This document shows positions 61,546 to 64,000 of a stretch of DNA of 64,000 nucleotides, piece after piece. Every line of letters begins with the position of its first letter. Within the stretch, counting starts at the first letter, position 1. Made by a program: the position numbers and the translations under genes. A model generated the notes under the pieces. It worked only from the letters and a program-made list of their open reading frames with translations, searched no databases and had not been told where the DNA came from. The DNA comes from Prevotellaceae bacterium. GTDB taxonomy: Bacteria > Bacteroidota > Bacteroidia > Bacteroidales > Bacteroidaceae. The stretch covers positions 124,001-188,000 of the forward strand of contig JAHZGX010000013.1 of the NCBI GenBank assembly GCA_019420585.1, written 5' to 3'.

Positions 61546-62124
61546 TCATCCATCGTCTTCCTGCATGAAGATCAGCCTGTAGCGTTCTGCCTTCTTCTCT
61601 ATGGGCATGGGGTAGGCACGTGAGGAGGAAGGCATGCGCCACCAGCGTATCTTGCGGCCGGCAATGCGGCAGTCGGCATACCCTCCCACGGGCGGGATGG
61701 CCTGCGCATCGGTTTGCCTGAGCAGTTCCTCGCTGGCCTTGCCACCCGTGGTCACCACCCGGTGGCAGTGGGGTAGTTGGCCGAGCAGCGCGGCCACGTC
61801 GGTCGGCTTCTGTATCTCGAGGAACTGGTCACTGGCATTGTCCTTGGTGCGGCACACCTCCTCTGCCGTGTCGTAGAAGGCCAGCCCGTGCTCCTTGGCA
61901 AAGGCAACCACATGCTCCAGGCAGAATCTCTTTGCCTCCTTCTCCTCCAGTGCGTGCCTGTCGCCCAGGAAGATGAGGCTCATGATGCGCCAAAAGTCGT
62001 TTGTCCAGTTGGGGTAAAAGAACTCCATGCTCCACCGCTTGCGTGGTGGAGGGAAACTGCCGAGGAACAGGATGCGTGCCTCCTGCGGCAGGAATGGCTT
62101 GAGGGGATGTTGTTCTATCGTCAT
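61546..62124 (-). CDS. Uracil-DNA glycosylase family (Mug/UDG-like) protein
   Basis: 192 residues. The UDG fold opens with ILFLGSFPPPRKRWSMEFFY, where GSFPP aligns with motif A, and ends with WWRMPSSSRAYP, motif B. It likely removes mismatched or deaminated bases. A minus-strand -7 box TAACTTTG (62133-62140) lies directly upstream. Base specificity is uncertain. Confidence 0.85.
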   Translation of the reverse strand: MTIEQHPLKPFLPQEARILFLGSFPPPRKRWSMEFFYPNWTNDFWRIMSLIFLGDRHALEEKEAKRFCLEHVVAFAKEHGLAFYDTAEEVCRTKDNASDQFLEIQKPTDVAALLGQLPHCHRVVTTGGKASEELLRQTDAQAIPPVGGYADCRIAGRKIRWWRMPSSSRAYPMPIEKKAERYRLIFMQEDDG

Positions 62125-62260
62125 ATCATCTGCAAAGTTACTGCTTTTCTCTCCAATGCCCGACCTCCTTGCCCGGGCTGCCTGCCGGTTCCTTCCCTAC
62201 AGAAAAGGGCCTCGCAGGAAAGCCTCGGGGCCCTGGCGGCCGACTGGGGGCAAAAAGAGA

Positions 62261-62288
62261 CGGATGCCGAGGGTTGCCGGCATCCGTC
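62261..62288 (-). terminator. Terminator after methylmalonyl-CoA mutase
   Basis: ACGGATGCCG (62261-62270) pairs with CGGCATCCGT (62279-62288); on the minus strand it is followed by CTCTTTTTG. Confidence 0.85.
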
Positions 62289-62316
62289 CCGTGTAATATG
62301 TGCTGCAGGGTGTGGA

Positions 62317-64000
62317 TTATTCCTTACCCATCAGCAGTTCCATCATCTTGCAGGCAGAGTAGGGCACGGGGGTGCCGGGGCCGAAGATGGCTGCCACTCC
62401 CTTCTGATACAGGTAGTCATAGTCCTGTGTGGGGATGACTCCGCCGGCGATGACCATGATGTCCTCGCGGCCAAGTTTCTTCAACTCCTCAATGAGTTGG
62501 GGAACCAGTGTCTTGTGGCCTGCTGCCAACGAACTGGCGCCCACGATGTTCACATCGTTCTCCACAGCCTCACGTGCTGCCTCGGCGGGTGTCTGGAACA
62601 GCGGACCCATGTCCACGTCGAATCCACAGTCGGCGTAGCCGGTGGCCACCACCTTTGCGCCACGGTCATGACCGTCCTGGCCCATCTTGGCCACCATGAT
62701 GCGGGGACGGCGGCCTTCCTTCTTGGCGAATTCCTCGGTCAGTGCACATGCCTTCTCGAAGTCCGCATCGTTCTTGCTTTCACTCCTATACACTCCTGAA
62801 ATGGTTCTGATTACTGCTTTGTATCGGCCTACGATGTCTTCGCAGGCATCACTTATCTCTCCCAGTGTGGCACGGTGTCCGGCGGCTATGACGGCCAGGT
62901 TGAGCAGGTTCTCGTTGCTCTTCTTGCCTTCATGGAACTCGCGTACGCACTCCGTGATGGCGGCAAGGTCTTTCTTCACCTGCTCCTCGTCTCGGTTTGC
63001 GCGGAGTTGCTTGAGTGCCTCCTCTTGCTCTAGGCGCACGGCCGTGTTGTCGATTTCCAGGATGTCGATGGGGTCTTCGTGATCCAGGCGGTACTTGTTC
63101 ACGCCCACGATGGTCTGCACTCCCGAGTCAATGCGAGCCTGTGTGCGTGCTGCGGCCTCCTCGATGCGCATCTTGGGCAATCCCGTCTCGATGGCCTTGG
63201 CCATGCCGCCCAGTTTCTCAATCTCCTGTATGTGCTCCCATGCCTTGTGGTACAACTCCTGCGTGAGTTTCTCCACATAATAGGAACCAGCCCAGGGGTC
63301 GATGTGCTTGCACACCTGCGTCTCGTTCTGGATGTAAATCTGGGTGTTGCGTGCGATACGCGCAGAGAAGTCGGTGGGAAGGGCAATGGCCTCGTCCAGG
63401 GCGTTGGTGTGGAGACTCTGTGTGTGTCCCAGCACGGCAGCCATGGCCTCGATGCAGGTGCGTCCCACGTTGTTGAAGGGATCCTGCTCGGTGAGTGACC
63501 AGCCTGATGTCTGCGAGTGTGTGCGCAGGGCCATCGACTTGGGGTTCTTTGCGCCGAAGCTCTTCACGATCTTTGCCCACAGCAGGCGGCCGGCGCGCAT
63601 CTTGGCGATTTCCATGAAGTGGTTCACTCCGATGGCCCAGAAGAAGGACAGGCGGGGAGCAAAAGCATCCACGTCGATGCCTGCGTTGATGCCTGCGCGC
63701 AGGTAATCCATGCCGTCGGCCAGCGTGTAAGCCAGTTCGATGTCGGCAGTGGCACCTGCTTCCTGCATGTGGTAACCGGAGATGGAGATGCTGTTGAACT
63801 TGGGCATCTTCTGGCTAGTGAACTCAAAGATGTCGGCGATAATCTTCATCGAGAAGGCTGGCGGATAGATGTAAGTGTTGCGTACCATGAATTCCTTCAG
63901 GATGTCATTCTGTATCGTACCGGCCATCTCCTCCAACTTTGCGCCCTGCTCCAGTCCTGCGTTGATGTAGAAAGCCAGGATGGGCAGCACTGCTCCGTTC
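62317..64000 (-). CDS. scpA: Methylmalonyl-CoA mutase large subunit, 3' part (gene continues beyond the window)
   Basis: 561 residues are visible; the frame stays open to 64000 (NGAVLPILAFYINAG precedes the first visible internal start), so the 5' end is missing. The TIM-barrel substrate domain is followed by a B12-binding domain with VAKMGQDGHDRGAKV (the DxHxxG cobalamin His) and ASSLAAGHKTLVPQL, ending LLMGKE. It interconverts succinyl-CoA and methylmalonyl-CoA in propionate formation, with a small subunit presumably upstream outside the window. Confidence 0.95.
   Translation of the reverse strand, partial: NGAVLPILAFYINAGLEQGAKLEEMAGTIQNDILKEFMVRNTYIYPPAFSMKIIADIFEFTSQKMPKFNSISISGYHMQEAGATADIELAYTLADGMDYLRAGINAGIDVDAFAPRLSFFWAIGVNHFMEIAKMRAGRLLWAKIVKSFGAKNPKSMALRTHSQTSGWSLTEQDPFNNVGRTCIEAMAAVLGHTQSLHTNALDEAIALPTDFSARIARNTQIYIQNETQVCKHIDPWAGSYYVEKLTQELYHKAWEHIQEIEKLGGMAKAIETGLPKMRIEEAAARTQARIDSGVQTIVGVNKYRLDHEDPIDILEIDNTAVRLEQEEALKQLRANRDEEQVKKDLAAITECVREFHEGKKSNENLLNLAVIAAGHRATLGEISDACEDIVGRYKAVIRTISGVYRSESKNDADFEKACALTEEFAKKEGRRPRIMVAKMGQDGHDRGAKVVATGYADCGFDVDMGPLFQTPAEAAREAVENDVNIVGASSLAAGHKTLVPQLIEELKKLGREDIMVIAGGVIPTQDYDYLYQKGVAAIFGPGTPVPYSACKMMELLMGKE

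Overview
This 64 kb window is chromosomal DNA from a Bacteroidales bacterium, probably Prevotellaceae-like. The evidence is TAnnTTTG-type promoters with almost no Shine-Dalgarno sites, a propionate-type methylmalonyl-CoA mutase, a GxGYxYP protein, FimB/Mfa2-like and PorE-like lipoproteins, secreted proteins with a type IX-like C-terminal tail, and the rsfS-ftsH-cdsA and groES-groEL pairs. Genus is not decided. Core regions are near 50% GC. Two accessory stretches (about 1-5.3 kb and 25.4-31.4 kb) are visibly AT-rich.

Layout: 0-5.3 kb is accessory (helicase tail, Schlafen-type AlbA_2/ATPase regulator, XRE regulator, FRG-domain protein, then 1.4 kb of gene-free repeat DNA). 5.3-10.7 kb holds a GH3 glycosidase convergent with a secreted GxGYxYP/F5-8C protein and a small secreted partner. 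10.9-15.2 kb holds a DUF349 protein, a CorA-type transporter, an HxlR regulator and a cupin. 15.6-22.2 kb is an AraC regulator divergent from an RND efflux operon (adaptor, pump, TolC channel) whose end overlaps a convergent rlpA. 22.7-31.4 kb is a tRNA hot spot: tRNA-Pro, then two identical tRNA-Phe genes and a third 3'-end fragment of tRNA-Phe that bracket two accessory segments. The first has a fimbrial lipoprotein and gene debris; the second has a restriction-modification cassette, an unrecognised cytosolic plus four-TM gene pair, and RhuM. 31.6-35.2 kb holds tandem tRNA-Gln genes and rsfS-ftsH-cdsA.

35.3-44.5 kb is mostly minus strand: an O-acetylhomoserine sulfhydrylase-type enzyme, then a run of exported redox and esterase proteins (two aldo/keto reductases, two flavodoxins, two alpha/beta hydrolases, a RibD-like reductase) below an AraC regulator. 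One of these genes, an aldo/keto reductase-NTF2 fusion, is split by a single in-frame TAG. 44.7-50.3 kb holds a peptide transporter, GroEL/GroES, a membrane protein and a YhaM-like HD nuclease. 50.8-64 kb holds a secreted protein, a PorE-like OmpA lipoprotein, topB, two glycosyltransferases, gluQ, a B3/4-domain protein, a DUF3109 protein, a DNA glycosylase and the 3' part of methylmalonyl-CoA mutase.

The most unusual signal is non-coding. Several unrelated intergenic regions carry short tandem arrays of mostly palindromic units with the same 21-22 bp (or 44 bp) period but different sequences. A separate dispersed MITE-like repeat with CCAAATCGGCCATTAG-type ends occurs four times.
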